Assembly (NCBI GenBank): GCA_964588385.1
Contig: CAZPPG010000001.1
Coordinates: 62,001 to 126,000, forward strand
DNA: 64,000 nucleotides
Source: JAHBWV01 sp964588385
GTDB lineage: Bacteria; Planctomycetota; Phycisphaerae; Phycisphaerales; UBA1924
Direction of reading: 5' to 3'
Part shown: positions 49,006 through 56,988 of the stretch, piece after piece
Layout of the letters: each line of letters opens with the position of its first letter
How positions within the stretch are numbered: position 1 is the stretch's first letter
Made by a program: the position numbers and the translations under genes
Notes under the pieces: model-generated
What the model was told of the DNA's origin: nothing
What the model saw: only the letters and a program-made list of their open reading frames with translations
The model's database searches: none

Positions 49006-49476
49006 ATGGGCAGGATAAGCCCCGATCGGGGCCGGAAGGGTCGGCTGCTGACTCCTTCCCCGGGGGCGATGAGGGAGGCGGGGGGCTGGGGAGGCCGCGG
49101 GGCTCGGGTTGTCACGCTCGTGGTGCTCACCGTGCTCGTCTCGCTCGCGGATCTTTACATGACGCTCGTGTACGCGACCTCGGTCGGCCTTCATGAGGGC
49201 AACCCGCTGGCTCGGGCGGTCATGCTCTACAACTGCCCATGGGTGGTTGTTGCGTTCCGTGCCCTCACGATCACGCTCTTTGCGATTGTGCTGATCCGCG
49301 TCCGCGCCCATCGGAGCGCCGAGATCGCGGCGTGGTCGTGCGCGCTGGTCATGGGGTGGCTGATGGTGCGATGGCACGAGTACAACGCTCACACCCACGA
49401 GCTCTCCACCGCGCTCGCGGCGGTCGACGAGCATGGCCTGACGGATTTCGTGACCATCTCGTCCCAGGATCGCTGA
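49006..49476 (+). CDS. Small DUF5658-like membrane protein
   Basis: 156 residues with three or four hydrophobic helices: VVTLVVLTVLVSLADLYMTLVY, WVVVAFRALTITLFAIVLI and IAAWSCALVMGWLMV. The first helix with DLYMT and the GNPLARAVM loop resemble the DUF5658 pattern (helix with D..T followed by NP). Start uncertain between GTG 48982 and ATG 49006; the latter is chosen. Function unknown. Divergent from the PQQ-propeller gene. Confidence 0.65.
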   Translation: MGRISPDRGRKGRLLTPSPGAMREAGGWGGRGARVVTLVVLTVLVSLADLYMTLVYATSVGLHEGNPLARAVMLYNCPWVVVAFRALTITLFAIVLIRVRAHRSAEIAAWSCALVMGWLMVRWHEYNAHTHELSTALAAVDEHGLTDFVTISSQDR

Positions 49477-49528
49477 GCCCCGCATCCCCCGGCGACGCCC
49501 GCGTCCCCGGCGTGGTACCCTCTGGGCG

Positions 49529-50026
49529 ATGATTCGCCCGATTCTGCCATTGGTCGTTGTCGTCGCCCTGCTCTCGGGGTGCTCCACATACAAGGCCCCG
49601 ACGTTCAAGGTCGCGGGTGTGCAGCTCCGTGAACAGAACGAGCGCGGCACCGAGCTGCTCTTCCAGATTGAGGCGGCGAATCCCAACGGTCGCGAGGTTC
49701 CGCTCCACGAGGCGGACTACGCCCTCTTCGTGGATGGGCGCGAGGTCTTCCGGGCTGTCCGCACCCCGGAGACAACGCTCCGCCGCTACGGCGTGCAGCG
49801 ATTCACCCTGCCTGTGGTCATTCCGACCACCGATATGCCGGAGGGCGTCCGCTTCCCCTACCGGTTCGAGGGGACCGTGACGTACGTCATGCCTGGCGCG
49901 CTGGCGGAGATCCTCTTCGACCGGGAACTCAAGCGTCCGAAGGCGGGGCTGAGCGACACCGGCACGCTGGACCTGACGGAGGCATTGGCGCCCGGGGTTC
50001 CGACGGTGATCACGCGCGGCGAGTGA
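49529..50026 (+). CDS. LEA-2-like lipoprotein
   Basis: 165 residues. Lipobox LLSGCS at about residues 15-20. A single Ig-like/LEA type 2 (WHy) domain follows, with characteristic VQLREQNERGTELLFQIEAA and NPNGREVPLHEADYALFVDG. It is close in plan to bacterial LEA14-like lipoproteins that bind membranes or act in stress. ATG at 49529 starts MIRPILPLV. Located 52 bp after the small membrane protein gene. Confidence 0.8.
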   Translation: MIRPILPLVVVVALLSGCSTYKAPTFKVAGVQLREQNERGTELLFQIEAANPNGREVPLHEADYALFVDGREVFRAVRTPETTLRRYGVQRFTLPVVIPTTDMPEGVRFPYRFEGTVTYVMPGALAEILFDRELKRPKAGLSDTGTLDLTEALAPGVPTVITRGE

Positions 50027-50400
50027 GCGGCGGGGCCGCGCTGGCGGGGCTTGCCTTTCCATAGGGTGTTTGCCTTCTGCATGGACTGGGATGTGGCGTT
50101 CCGCGGGTCGGGCATGATCGTGGCTGAAGGTGGATTGACGGGGTCGCCTTGACGCGGGGGCCTCTTGACGCGACACTTGCCGGCCCGGCACCGGGACGGA
50201 GGCGTCCCGGCGGTTCAGGCGGGCGGGACGGATCCCCGCGTCGGTCTGGGTCGTACAGTGCGCTCACGGATGGTCTTGGCGGCATGGAAGGGTGGGGGGG
50301 CGGTGCGGGGGTCGGGCGCGGCCATTCGTGATGGACGCGGAAGTTCGGTGCATTCTCGCCGGCGATAGGGCCGGCGCAACTCCAGCGGAGCGAGGCATCT

Positions 50401-51768
50401 ATGGCGGGTCGAGGCGGCGCGGGCGTGGGAATGATCGTGACGGTCTCGGTGCTCGGCGTGCTCGCGCTGGCGCTGTTCGTGCTCACGGTGGTTTTCTACG
50501 GGAACTACCAGGGCGCCAAGCGTGAGCTTGACGCGAACGTCGCCCAGATGTCGGACTTCGTCCGGCCTGATGAGAAGGAACGCGACGATGTGCGCGCGAT
50601 CCGGCAGGCCGCGAGCGAGTCGCGCAAGAGCGTCGTGGGCTACCTGCAGGATTCCATGCAGACGACGATGCGTCGTGTGACGGGCTCGCAGCGTGACACC
50701 GTCGCGCAGCTTGAGACTCGTCTTGGCCAGATCCCGGGGGCCGAGGGTTCGGCCCTTCTGCAGGTCGTGCAGGATCTGAACGCCAACGTGGCGCGACTGA
50801 CCAGTGAGCTGGAGCAGGCCGATGCCGATCGCCAGCGCGCTCTTGAGGACCTTGCCAACGAGTCCGAGCGCGTGGCCCGCATGCAGGAGAGCCACAACAC
50901 CGCTGTTGCGGCCCTCAACGCCGAGATCGGCACCTACAAGGCCGAGGTCGACTCCTATCGCGACGGGATCAACGACACACGCAAGGACATGGACGCCCGC
51001 GTCGAGCGCCTGCTCACCGATCGTCGCGACACGGAGGCCCAGCTCTCCGAGCGCATCCGGCAGTTGCAGGATCAGAACCTGGTCCTCCAGAGCCAGGTCG
51101 CTCAGCTCCGCGGCGAGAAGAACAAGGACATCCTGAAGCCCGAGGACGAGTACGCCCTGGTCGACGGCCAGATCGCGGGCATCGACAGCGGCGCGGGCCG
51201 GGTCTTCATCAATCTGGGGCGCGCCCAGAAGGTGCGCCTGGGCATGACGTTCTCCGTGTACAGCTCGGCGACGGAGCTGCGGCCGGATGAGACCGGCGCG
51301 TACCCGCGCGGGAAGGCTTCGATTGAGGTGATCGCCGTTGACGACGGGTCGTCGACCTGCCGCGTGCTCACGGAGAGCAAGGGCAACCCGGTCGTGAAGG
51401 GCGACGTGATCGCCAATGCCGTGTACGACCCCACCAAGTCCTACAAGTTCGTCGTGTGGGGCAACTTCGACGCCGATCGCGACGGGCGCAGCTCGCCGCA
51501 GGAGAAGATGGACATCGAGGCGATGATCCTGGCTTGGGGTGGCGAGGTTGTTGAGGAGTTGACGGGCGACGTGGACTTCCTGGTCCTGGGCGAGCGTCCG
51601 ATCCTGCCCCCGCCCCCGCGCCCGGGCAGCCCGATCGAGATCATGCAGGAGTACATCCGTCTGGACCGTACCGTTCAGCGGTACAACGACCTCTTCAATC
51701 AGGGCGTCGCCACCGGCATGCCCGTGCTGAACGAGAACCGCCTGTACACACTGATCGGCCGCCCCTGA
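50401..51768 (+). CDS. Membrane-anchored coiled-coil protein with C-terminal BRCT-like domain
   Basis: 455 residues. One N-terminal membrane helix (GMIVTVSVLGVLALALFVLT) is followed by a long coiled coil (about residues 35-245, many heptads). A beta-domain at 250-340 has the pattern GRVFINLGRAQKVRLGMTF, resembling the FlgT C-terminal domain. The last part, residues 347-401, reads as a BRCT-like fold: FVVWGNFD, a helix, AWGGEVVEEL, DFLVLGERP. No classical domain family covers the whole protein. Single gene with ATG 50401; a hairpin follows the stop. Confidence 0.7.
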   Translation: MAGRGGAGVGMIVTVSVLGVLALALFVLTVVFYGNYQGAKRELDANVAQMSDFVRPDEKERDDVRAIRQAASESRKSVVGYLQDSMQTTMRRVTGSQRDTVAQLETRLGQIPGAEGSALLQVVQDLNANVARLTSELEQADADRQRALEDLANESERVARMQESHNTAVAALNAEIGTYKAEVDSYRDGINDTRKDMDARVERLLTDRRDTEAQLSERIRQLQDQNLVLQSQVAQLRGEKNKDILKPEDEYALVDGQIAGIDSGAGRVFINLGRAQKVRLGMTFSVYSSATELRPDETGAYPRGKASIEVIAVDDGSSTCRVLTESKGNPVVKGDVIANAVYDPTKSYKFVVWGNFDADRDGRSSPQEKMDIEAMILAWGGEVVEELTGDVDFLVLGERPILPPPPRPGSPIEIMQEYIRLDRTVQRYNDLFNQGVATGMPVLNENRLYTLIGRP

Positions 51769-51810
51769 GGTGGTGCGGCTCTGAGGTCTCGACATCTTGA
51801 AGTGAACCAC

Positions 51811-51836
51811 GCGGGCTCCGAGCGATCGGGGCCCGC
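51811..51836 (+). terminator. Hairpin between coiled-coil and acyltransferase genes
   Basis: GCGGGC-T-CCGA / TCGG-G-GCCCGC stem with a GCGA loop, 43 bp after the stop at 51768. No U tract, so moderate confidence as a terminator. Confidence 0.5.
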
Positions 51837-51886
51837 TGCCGTTCAGGCACGGATAGACTCGCACGCGACAGGACGGCGCGACAGGC

Positions 51887-53074
51887 ATGGGCAAGAAGAA
51901 GGGGCCCCCCGAGGCCCTGCACATTCCGATCTATTACGCGATGCGGGCCGCGACTTCGCTGCCGCTCGTGGTCGGCGCACCCGCCGCGATGGGTGCGGCC
52001 CGCGCCATCGGATCGGCGTATGCCAAGCTGCCATCCAACCGCAAGCGCCTGGCCCGCGCGGTCGAGAATCTGGAGCAGGCGTTCCCCGATTGGACCGCAG
52101 ACCAACGCCGGGCCGTCGCGGTTCATGCGTACCAGCACCTGTTTGAACTCGCCGTGGAGGTGCTGTACACGCCGCGTCTGCTGAGCGAGGACGCCTGGGT
52201 CCGTCACGCGCGGATCGACGGCGTGTTCGGCGCGATCCGTGACCTGGTCTCCGGCAAGCCGACGCTGCTGCTCTGCGGCCACTGCGGCAACTGGGAGGCG
52301 CTCGGCTACATCATGGCCCTTCTGGGCTTTCCGATGCACGCCGTCTATCGCCCGCTGGACATGAAGCCGCTGGACCAATGGGTGCGCGATGTGCGAGGGC
52401 GGCGCGGCCTGGTGCTGGTGGACAAGTTTGGCGCGATGGACTCGCTGGGGCAGACGGTGGCCGCGGGCGCGCCGGTGGGCTTCGTCGCCGACCAGAACGC
52501 GGGCGACCGGGGCATCTTTGTGCCCTTCTTCGGGCGACTGGCATCCACGTACAAATCGATCGGCCTCTTGGCCATTCACGCACAGGCGACGCTGGTGATC
52601 GCAACATGTGTGCGCACGGAGCCGGAGGCCCCGGGCGTGAGCCGCATGGGCGGGTTGGTCGAGGCGACGGCGAGCGACACGGAGGGCGGCGGGCAGTTCG
52701 GTGGTCCCGGGCACGGTGGCCAGGGGAGCAGCGCGTGGTTCAGCCGCGAGGGGCTGCGATACCAGATCAGGATCGCGGACGTCTTCGGCCCGGACGCCTG
52801 GCGGGACGCGCCGGACCCGCTGTATTACATCACGGCCCGGTACCGTCGGGCCATCGAGCAGACGGTGCGATGGGCCCCGGAGCAGTACCTCTGGATGCAC
52901 CGGATCTGGAAGAGCCGCCCGCCTCACGAGCGGAACGACAAGCCCTTCCCCGATTCGCTGCGGACCAAGTTGGCCCAACTGCCTTGGATGACGGAGGCGG
53001 ATGTCGCGGCGGTGGTGGCCCGCTCAGACCGGGACCGCGACATGCTCCGCCACATGACCGTCAAGCGGGGGTGA
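51887..53074 (+). CDS. LpxL/HtrB-family lysophospholipid (lipid A) acyltransferase
   Basis: 395 residues. The catalytic HX4E motif is His132-CGNW-Glu137 in LLLCGHCGNWEALG. Other family features are ADQNAGDRGIFVPFFGRLAST and a C-terminal QYLWMHRIWKSRP. A Gly-rich insertion of about 30 residues follows GLVEATASDTE and breaks the usual spacing, so substrate recognition may differ. Adds a secondary acyl chain to lipid A or a related lipid. ATG 51887; a membrane anchor is weak (residues 20-45). Confidence 0.88.
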   Translation: MGKKKGPPEALHIPIYYAMRAATSLPLVVGAPAAMGAARAIGSAYAKLPSNRKRLARAVENLEQAFPDWTADQRRAVAVHAYQHLFELAVEVLYTPRLLSEDAWVRHARIDGVFGAIRDLVSGKPTLLLCGHCGNWEALGYIMALLGFPMHAVYRPLDMKPLDQWVRDVRGRRGLVLVDKFGAMDSLGQTVAAGAPVGFVADQNAGDRGIFVPFFGRLASTYKSIGLLAIHAQATLVIATCVRTEPEAPGVSRMGGLVEATASDTEGGGQFGGPGHGGQGSSAWFSREGLRYQIRIADVFGPDAWRDAPDPLYYITARYRRAIEQTVRWAPEQYLWMHRIWKSRPPHERNDKPFPDSLRTKLAQLPWMTEADVAAVVARSDRDRDMLRHMTVKRG

Positions 53075-53253
53075 GGGGCATCGTGCGTCGGCGTCTGCCT
53101 CCTGCAACGGAAGGGTGACGGGCGACGTACCATCAGCGGCACGGGCCCACAGGGGCTCGACGGCGGGCGCAGGCGACCCGGCGGAAACCGGGGAGGGCGA
53201 TGGTGGGGCGGCCCGAGAAACGGTCCTTGCAGCAAGGGCCACGGAGAGGAACC

Positions 53254-53655
53254 ATGTCCGCAGCGCGGCTGGATCAGGCGAAGATTCTGATCGTCGATGA
53301 CGATCCCGATGTCCTTGAATCGATCGAGGCGGCCCTGGAATCCGAGGGCGCGCTCACCATGACCTGCATGGACGGCAACGAGGCGGTTGAGCTCTGCCTG
53401 GAGCACAAGCCGGAGCTGGTCGTCCTGGACATGATGCTCCCCAGTCGCTCGGGCTTCCTGGTGCTTGAGCGGATCAAGGGGCGCGAGGACAGCCCTATGG
53501 TGGTGATGGTGACGGCCAACTCCGGCAAGCGTCACCAGGCGTACGCGGAGTCTCTGGGCGTGGACGGGTACCTTCTGAAACCCTTCCCTCTGGAGCGACT
53601 TCTGGACAAGGCGGTTGAACTGCTCAAGCGTCGAGCCGATGAACAGCGGGTATGA
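53254..53655 (+). CDS. Single-domain response regulator (CheY-like)
   Basis: 133 residues, a receiver domain only. Acidic pocket DDDP at residues 15-18, phosphoacceptor Asp59 (LVVLDMML), conserved Thr87 (VMVTAN) and Lys109 (LLKPF). No output domain is fused. GGAGAGGA precedes the ATG at 53254. The stop overlaps the start of an alternative downstream ATG (ATGA), so the next gene is likely co-translated. Histidine kinase not in the window. Confidence 0.92.
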   Translation: MSAARLDQAKILIVDDDPDVLESIEAALESEGALTMTCMDGNEAVELCLEHKPELVVLDMMLPSRSGFLVLERIKGREDSPMVVMVTANSGKRHQAYAESLGVDGYLLKPFPLERLLDKAVELLKRRADEQRV

Positions 53656-53699
53656 ACGGGCCCGCCCATGTCGGTTTGGGTGATCAAGCGAGGGATCTT

Positions 53700-54047
53700 G
53701 TGGCGTCGAAGCGACTTCTGGTACTCGTCCCCGCGCCCGCGAACGGTCCCAATGGCCCCCTGCCCCCGACGGGCATCCTCGGCACCGTGCGAGAGATCCG
53801 CGCCAAGCTGGCCTCTTTCAACACGGCCTCCGACGGCGGCACAAAGAAGTCGCTGGGCACGGAGATCCTGTACGGCCCGGGCATTCTGGTTGAGCTTCCC
53901 AGCGGGCAGGACGAGGTGAACCAGGCGCTGGTGACGCTCGTTGAAGAGGACATCGCCTGGCCCGTGCTGATGCGTCTCTGCCGCACGCAGAACTGGGCCC
54001 TGCAGGACCCGAGCACCGGCCGGATTTTCGGCGCCCACCAGATGTGA
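53700..54047 (+). CDS. Hypothetical protein downstream of the response regulator
   Basis: 115 residues, not recognised. Begins VASKRLLVLVPAPANG; a LYGPGILVELPSGQDEVN segment and a C-terminal LCRTQNWALQDPSTGRIF suggest a compact alpha/beta domain. Start taken as GTG 53700, which has GAGGG 5 nt upstream; an ATG at 53652 overlapping the receiver stop is the alternative. It is the second gene of an operon with the response regulator and precedes the FmdB-like gene by 33 bp. Possibly an adaptor for the receiver. Confidence 0.65.
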   Translation: MASKRLLVLVPAPANGPNGPLPPTGILGTVREIRAKLASFNTASDGGTKKSLGTEILYGPGILVELPSGQDEVNQALVTLVEEDIAWPVLMRLCRTQNWALQDPSTGRIFGAHQM

Positions 54048-54080
54048 TCCAGACGATGGAGCCCAGAGGGAGCATCACGC

Positions 54081-54383
54081 ATGCCCACATACATCTACGA
54101 GATCCTGACCAAGCAAGGCGAGGGCACCGGCAAGACCTTTGAGTGGGTGCAGTCGATGAAAGAGGATGCGCTGACGAAGCACCCGGAGACGGGCGAGCCC
54201 GTGCGCCGTGTGCCGCAAGCGCCGATGATCGCCGGCAACTGGTCGGATTCTGCCAACAAGGGCAAGCTCTCGAACAAGAACCTTGAGCGACTGGGGTTCA
54301 CGAAGTACGAGAAGCGCGGCGACGGGTACATGGAGCGCGTCGCGGGCAAGGGCGGGCCCAAGACGATCGGCGGGGATGAGTGA
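54081..54383 (+). CDS. FmdB-like small protein lacking its cysteines
   Basis: 100 residues. The N-terminus MPTYIYEI, the FEWVQSM and the LTKHPETGEPVRRV segments match the FmdB zinc-ribbon family in order and spacing. However, the protein contains no cysteine at all, so it cannot bind zinc in the standard way. The rest (LSNKNLERLGFTKYEKRGDG) matches the family tail. ATG 54081. Third gene in a closely spaced plus-strand group starting with the response regulator. Confidence 0.75.
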   Translation: MPTYIYEILTKQGEGTGKTFEWVQSMKEDALTKHPETGEPVRRVPQAPMIAGNWSDSANKGKLSNKNLERLGFTKYEKRGDGYMERVAGKGGPKTIGGDE

Positions 54384-54419
54384 GCGGGGCTCGCGATTCG
54401 CATTTGTGAGAATCGCACG

Positions 54420-55343
54420 ATGTTCCGAAGAGACACACGTCCGCGGCTTGGGGGGTTTCCGGTTGCGGGGCGGATCGCTGTTGACGCGTTCCTTGCGGAC
54501 GAACGGAGCTATGTCGTATCACTCGGTGTCGAGCCGGACGCGTACGACATCGCTGTCGCGATGCTCGATGCCGTCAGGTCGCGAGATGCCACTGTCAGGG
54601 GCGGTAAGAGCGAACTGATCTGGACCGATGCCTCCATGGATGTTGACCTGGGGCACCGGCGGTTCATGCCGACCGAGTTCGTGATTGAGATCGTTGGTGT
54701 CACAACCTATTTCTTGGGATTCTCGAGGTATCCGCCGCTCGTCTACGGCGGCGTGCTCCTCGATCGCAACGAGAACGGGCCGCGCCGGTGGATGCAATCC
54801 GTTCCGGGTGTGGAACTGACCGAGGACTCTGCCGACGCTATCCGTGCTGCGACAAACGAGATCCTCAATCGTCTTTCCAATCCGAAGCTCTGCGAGCGGT
54901 CGCGGCAAGAGCAGGCCGCTCGGGAAGCGCTGCGATCTGCCGAGGTGCTCTCTGTTTCGGTCTTCCGCGGTCCGCCGGTGTGGACCAGGATCACACGGCG
55001 ATGGCTCATTGGTGCGATTTCCTGTGTGACAATCGGCTTCGGGCTGCTAGCGATCCACATCCATGGTGGCGCCGCGTGGCATCCGGCATTCATGATTCCG
55101 CTTATCGGCGCATGCGCTGTGGTTCCGATTACGCTTGGATTGTGGATCACTGAATGGCGGCGGCGCCCGATTATCGCCGCCTGGTACAAGAGCGGCGGTC
55201 ATCTGTGCCCGGCCTGCGCCTACGACGTGTCGAGGCTCGCGCCCGCAGGTTCGTGTCCGGAGTGTGGCCACGCCTACGACATCGAGCGCGACACGGCCCT
55301 CTGGCGAGAGATCGGGCTGCGCCGCCCACACGACATCACGTGA
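54420..55343 (+). CDS. Membrane protein with C-terminal zinc ribbon
   Basis: 307 residues, not recognised. A soluble N-terminal 190 residues are followed by two membrane helices around 200-245 (WLIGAISCVTIGFGLLAIHI and FMIPLIGACAVVPITLGLWI). A C-terminal ribbon with CxxC...CxxC (CPACAYDVSRLAPAG, then CPECG) follows. The ribbon is of the same type as in the protein at 18029-19027 but at the other end of the chain. Base composition is slightly less GC-rich than neighbours. Convergent with the O-antigen ligase gene. Confidence 0.72.
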   Translation: MFRRDTRPRLGGFPVAGRIAVDAFLADERSYVVSLGVEPDAYDIAVAMLDAVRSRDATVRGGKSELIWTDASMDVDLGHRRFMPTEFVIEIVGVTTYFLGFSRYPPLVYGGVLLDRNENGPRRWMQSVPGVELTEDSADAIRAATNEILNRLSNPKLCERSRQEQAAREALRSAEVLSVSVFRGPPVWTRITRRWLIGAISCVTIGFGLLAIHIHGGAAWHPAFMIPLIGACAVVPITLGLWITEWRRRPIIAAWYKSGGHLCPACAYDVSRLAPAGSCPECGHAYDIERDTALWREIGLRRPHDIT

Positions 55344-55374
55344 TGCGGCGATGCTTCCTTCCAAGCCCGACGGT

Positions 55375-56799
55375 TTATCCGGCGGGCACTCTCCCCTGTC
55401 TACCCACCACATCCGCCCTCAAGGCGGATGTGGAATCTACCCGCGGCATGACGCACAGCCCCATCAGCGCACACAGCACGGCGCACGTCTGCATGTTCGT
55501 GATGATGGGATCAAACATGCCCACCAGCATGAGCCCCACGATCGCGAACGCCGGTCCCGCGTCATAGCTGCCGAGGTTCACCCAGCGCTGGTGGCTGGCA
55601 TCCTCCCGCCGCACGCCCTCGCTCAATCCTCCGACGATCGCCGCGGCGAGGGCGGCGAGCGCCACCAGCAACGCGGGGATGCCGAACGAACTGGCGATGT
55701 GGATGTACGCGTTGTGGGCGTGTGAATGGATGTTGCGCGTGGCGGGGTCGATTGCCTGGCGCTCAAGGTCCGCGTGGCACCAGCGCTTGTAGCCGCCGAT
55801 GCCCACGCCGATGACGGGGTGCTCACCAGCGGCCTCGATTCCCTTCCAGCCCATGAGCAGGCGTCCGCCGGTGTCGGTGAAGAAGTCCTTGTGCTCGATG
55901 GCTCTTTCCAGATCCGCGCGGGCCGCGTCGAACCTGCGTGCCAGCCCCGGGCCCATGCTCACGCCTGCGCCGACGACGGCCGCCGCGCCCACGCCGATGG
56001 AGACCAGCACGCCGCGCCGGCGCAGCCCCCCCGTGCGCGCCATGCGAACGAACGCGACCGCGCACACGATCGCGATCAGCCCCATGCTCGCGAGCATCGC
56101 CCCGCGTGTGCCTGTGGCAAGGATGGCGACCAGCGTGACGATCGACCCCGCCGCGCCCAGCAAGCGCGTCCGTCCCGTGCCCATGACTGCTGCGGGAAGA
56201 TGCAACCCGAGTGCGGCGGTGAGCATCGAGCCCCCGACGACGGGCTCCCACCAGCCGCTGTTGCGATCCGGCATGCGCGGGAAGCGCATGAAATCGATCT
56301 CAAAGCGCACGCCGATCGCGTGCCAGACCTGCGCGACGTTGGCCAAGAGCATCCCCACGACGATCGCGAGGATCAGCTTGCGGCGCTGATCGAGCACGGG
56401 CCAGAGCATCCCGGGGATCAGCACCCAGCGCGTGTTGTACGCCTCGTCAAGGCCCTGGGTGAGGTCGAGCGTCCAGAGCAGGGAGAGCCAGGCCCATGCG
56501 CCGAGCCCGAGCATGAGGATGCCGACGGGAGAGAGGGCGGCGTAGATCCAGCAGCGCCAGATGTTCAGGACTCTGATTGCCGAGTACGCCGCGAGCGGGA
56601 CGATCGCGAACTCCGCCACGGCCGTGCGCGAGCAGATCGCGGCCAGCGTCAGCATGGCGATCCAGGTGTGGATGCGATGGCCGAGGGCGTCCTTCTTGAA
56701 CTGTCGATCGAAGGCGTCGATCGCGCCCTCGCGCGGGAGGTAGGCACCGGCGAGGAATGTGCGGATGTCGAACACGGGGTAAGTGTGCGGCACCTGCAT
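55375..56799 (-). CDS. O-antigen ligase/Wzy-like polymerase (O-antigen ligase domain)
   Basis: 474 residues with ten or more hydrophobic helices. The Wzy_C region near residues 345-375 has the diagnostic HSHAHNAYIHIASSFGIPAL, preceded by a periplasmic loop with TGGRLLMGW, HPVIGVGIGGYKRW. Such proteins transfer or polymerise undecaprenol-linked polysaccharide at the outer face of the inner membrane. Start ATG 56799 is chosen; an ATG at 56847 would add 16 Arg-rich residues. The very long open frame upstream is antisense to the coiled-coil gene and is not considered coding. Confidence 0.85.
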   Translation of the reverse strand: MQVPHTYPVFDIRTFLAGAYLPREGAIDAFDRQFKKDALGHRIHTWIAMLTLAAICSRTAVAEFAIVPLAAYSAIRVLNIWRCWIYAALSPVGILMLGLGAWAWLSLLWTLDLTQGLDEAYNTRWVLIPGMLWPVLDQRRKLILAIVVGMLLANVAQVWHAIGVRFEIDFMRFPRMPDRNSGWWEPVVGGSMLTAALGLHLPAAVMGTGRTRLLGAAGSIVTLVAILATGTRGAMLASMGLIAIVCAVAFVRMARTGGLRRRGVLVSIGVGAAAVVGAGVSMGPGLARRFDAARADLERAIEHKDFFTDTGGRLLMGWKGIEAAGEHPVIGVGIGGYKRWCHADLERQAIDPATRNIHSHAHNAYIHIASSFGIPALLVALAALAAAIVGGLSEGVRREDASHQRWVNLGSYDAGPAFAIVGLMLVGMFDPIITNMQTCAVLCALMGLCVMPRVDSTSALRADVVGRQGRVPAG

Positions 56800-56988
56800 G
56801 GCGATTGCAACCACGCGGCGACCGCGCGTACGGCGAATGATCGGCATCTCCCGGTGACGATCCGCGGAATCCGCAGTCATCCGTGCCGCCGGACCGAACC
56901 AACTGAATCGGGGAGCGTCAAAACCCGTATACACTGAGGGTTGGGAACCGCCCGGGCCCTGCGAGCCCTGTTCTTTCAGGAGGGTGCC

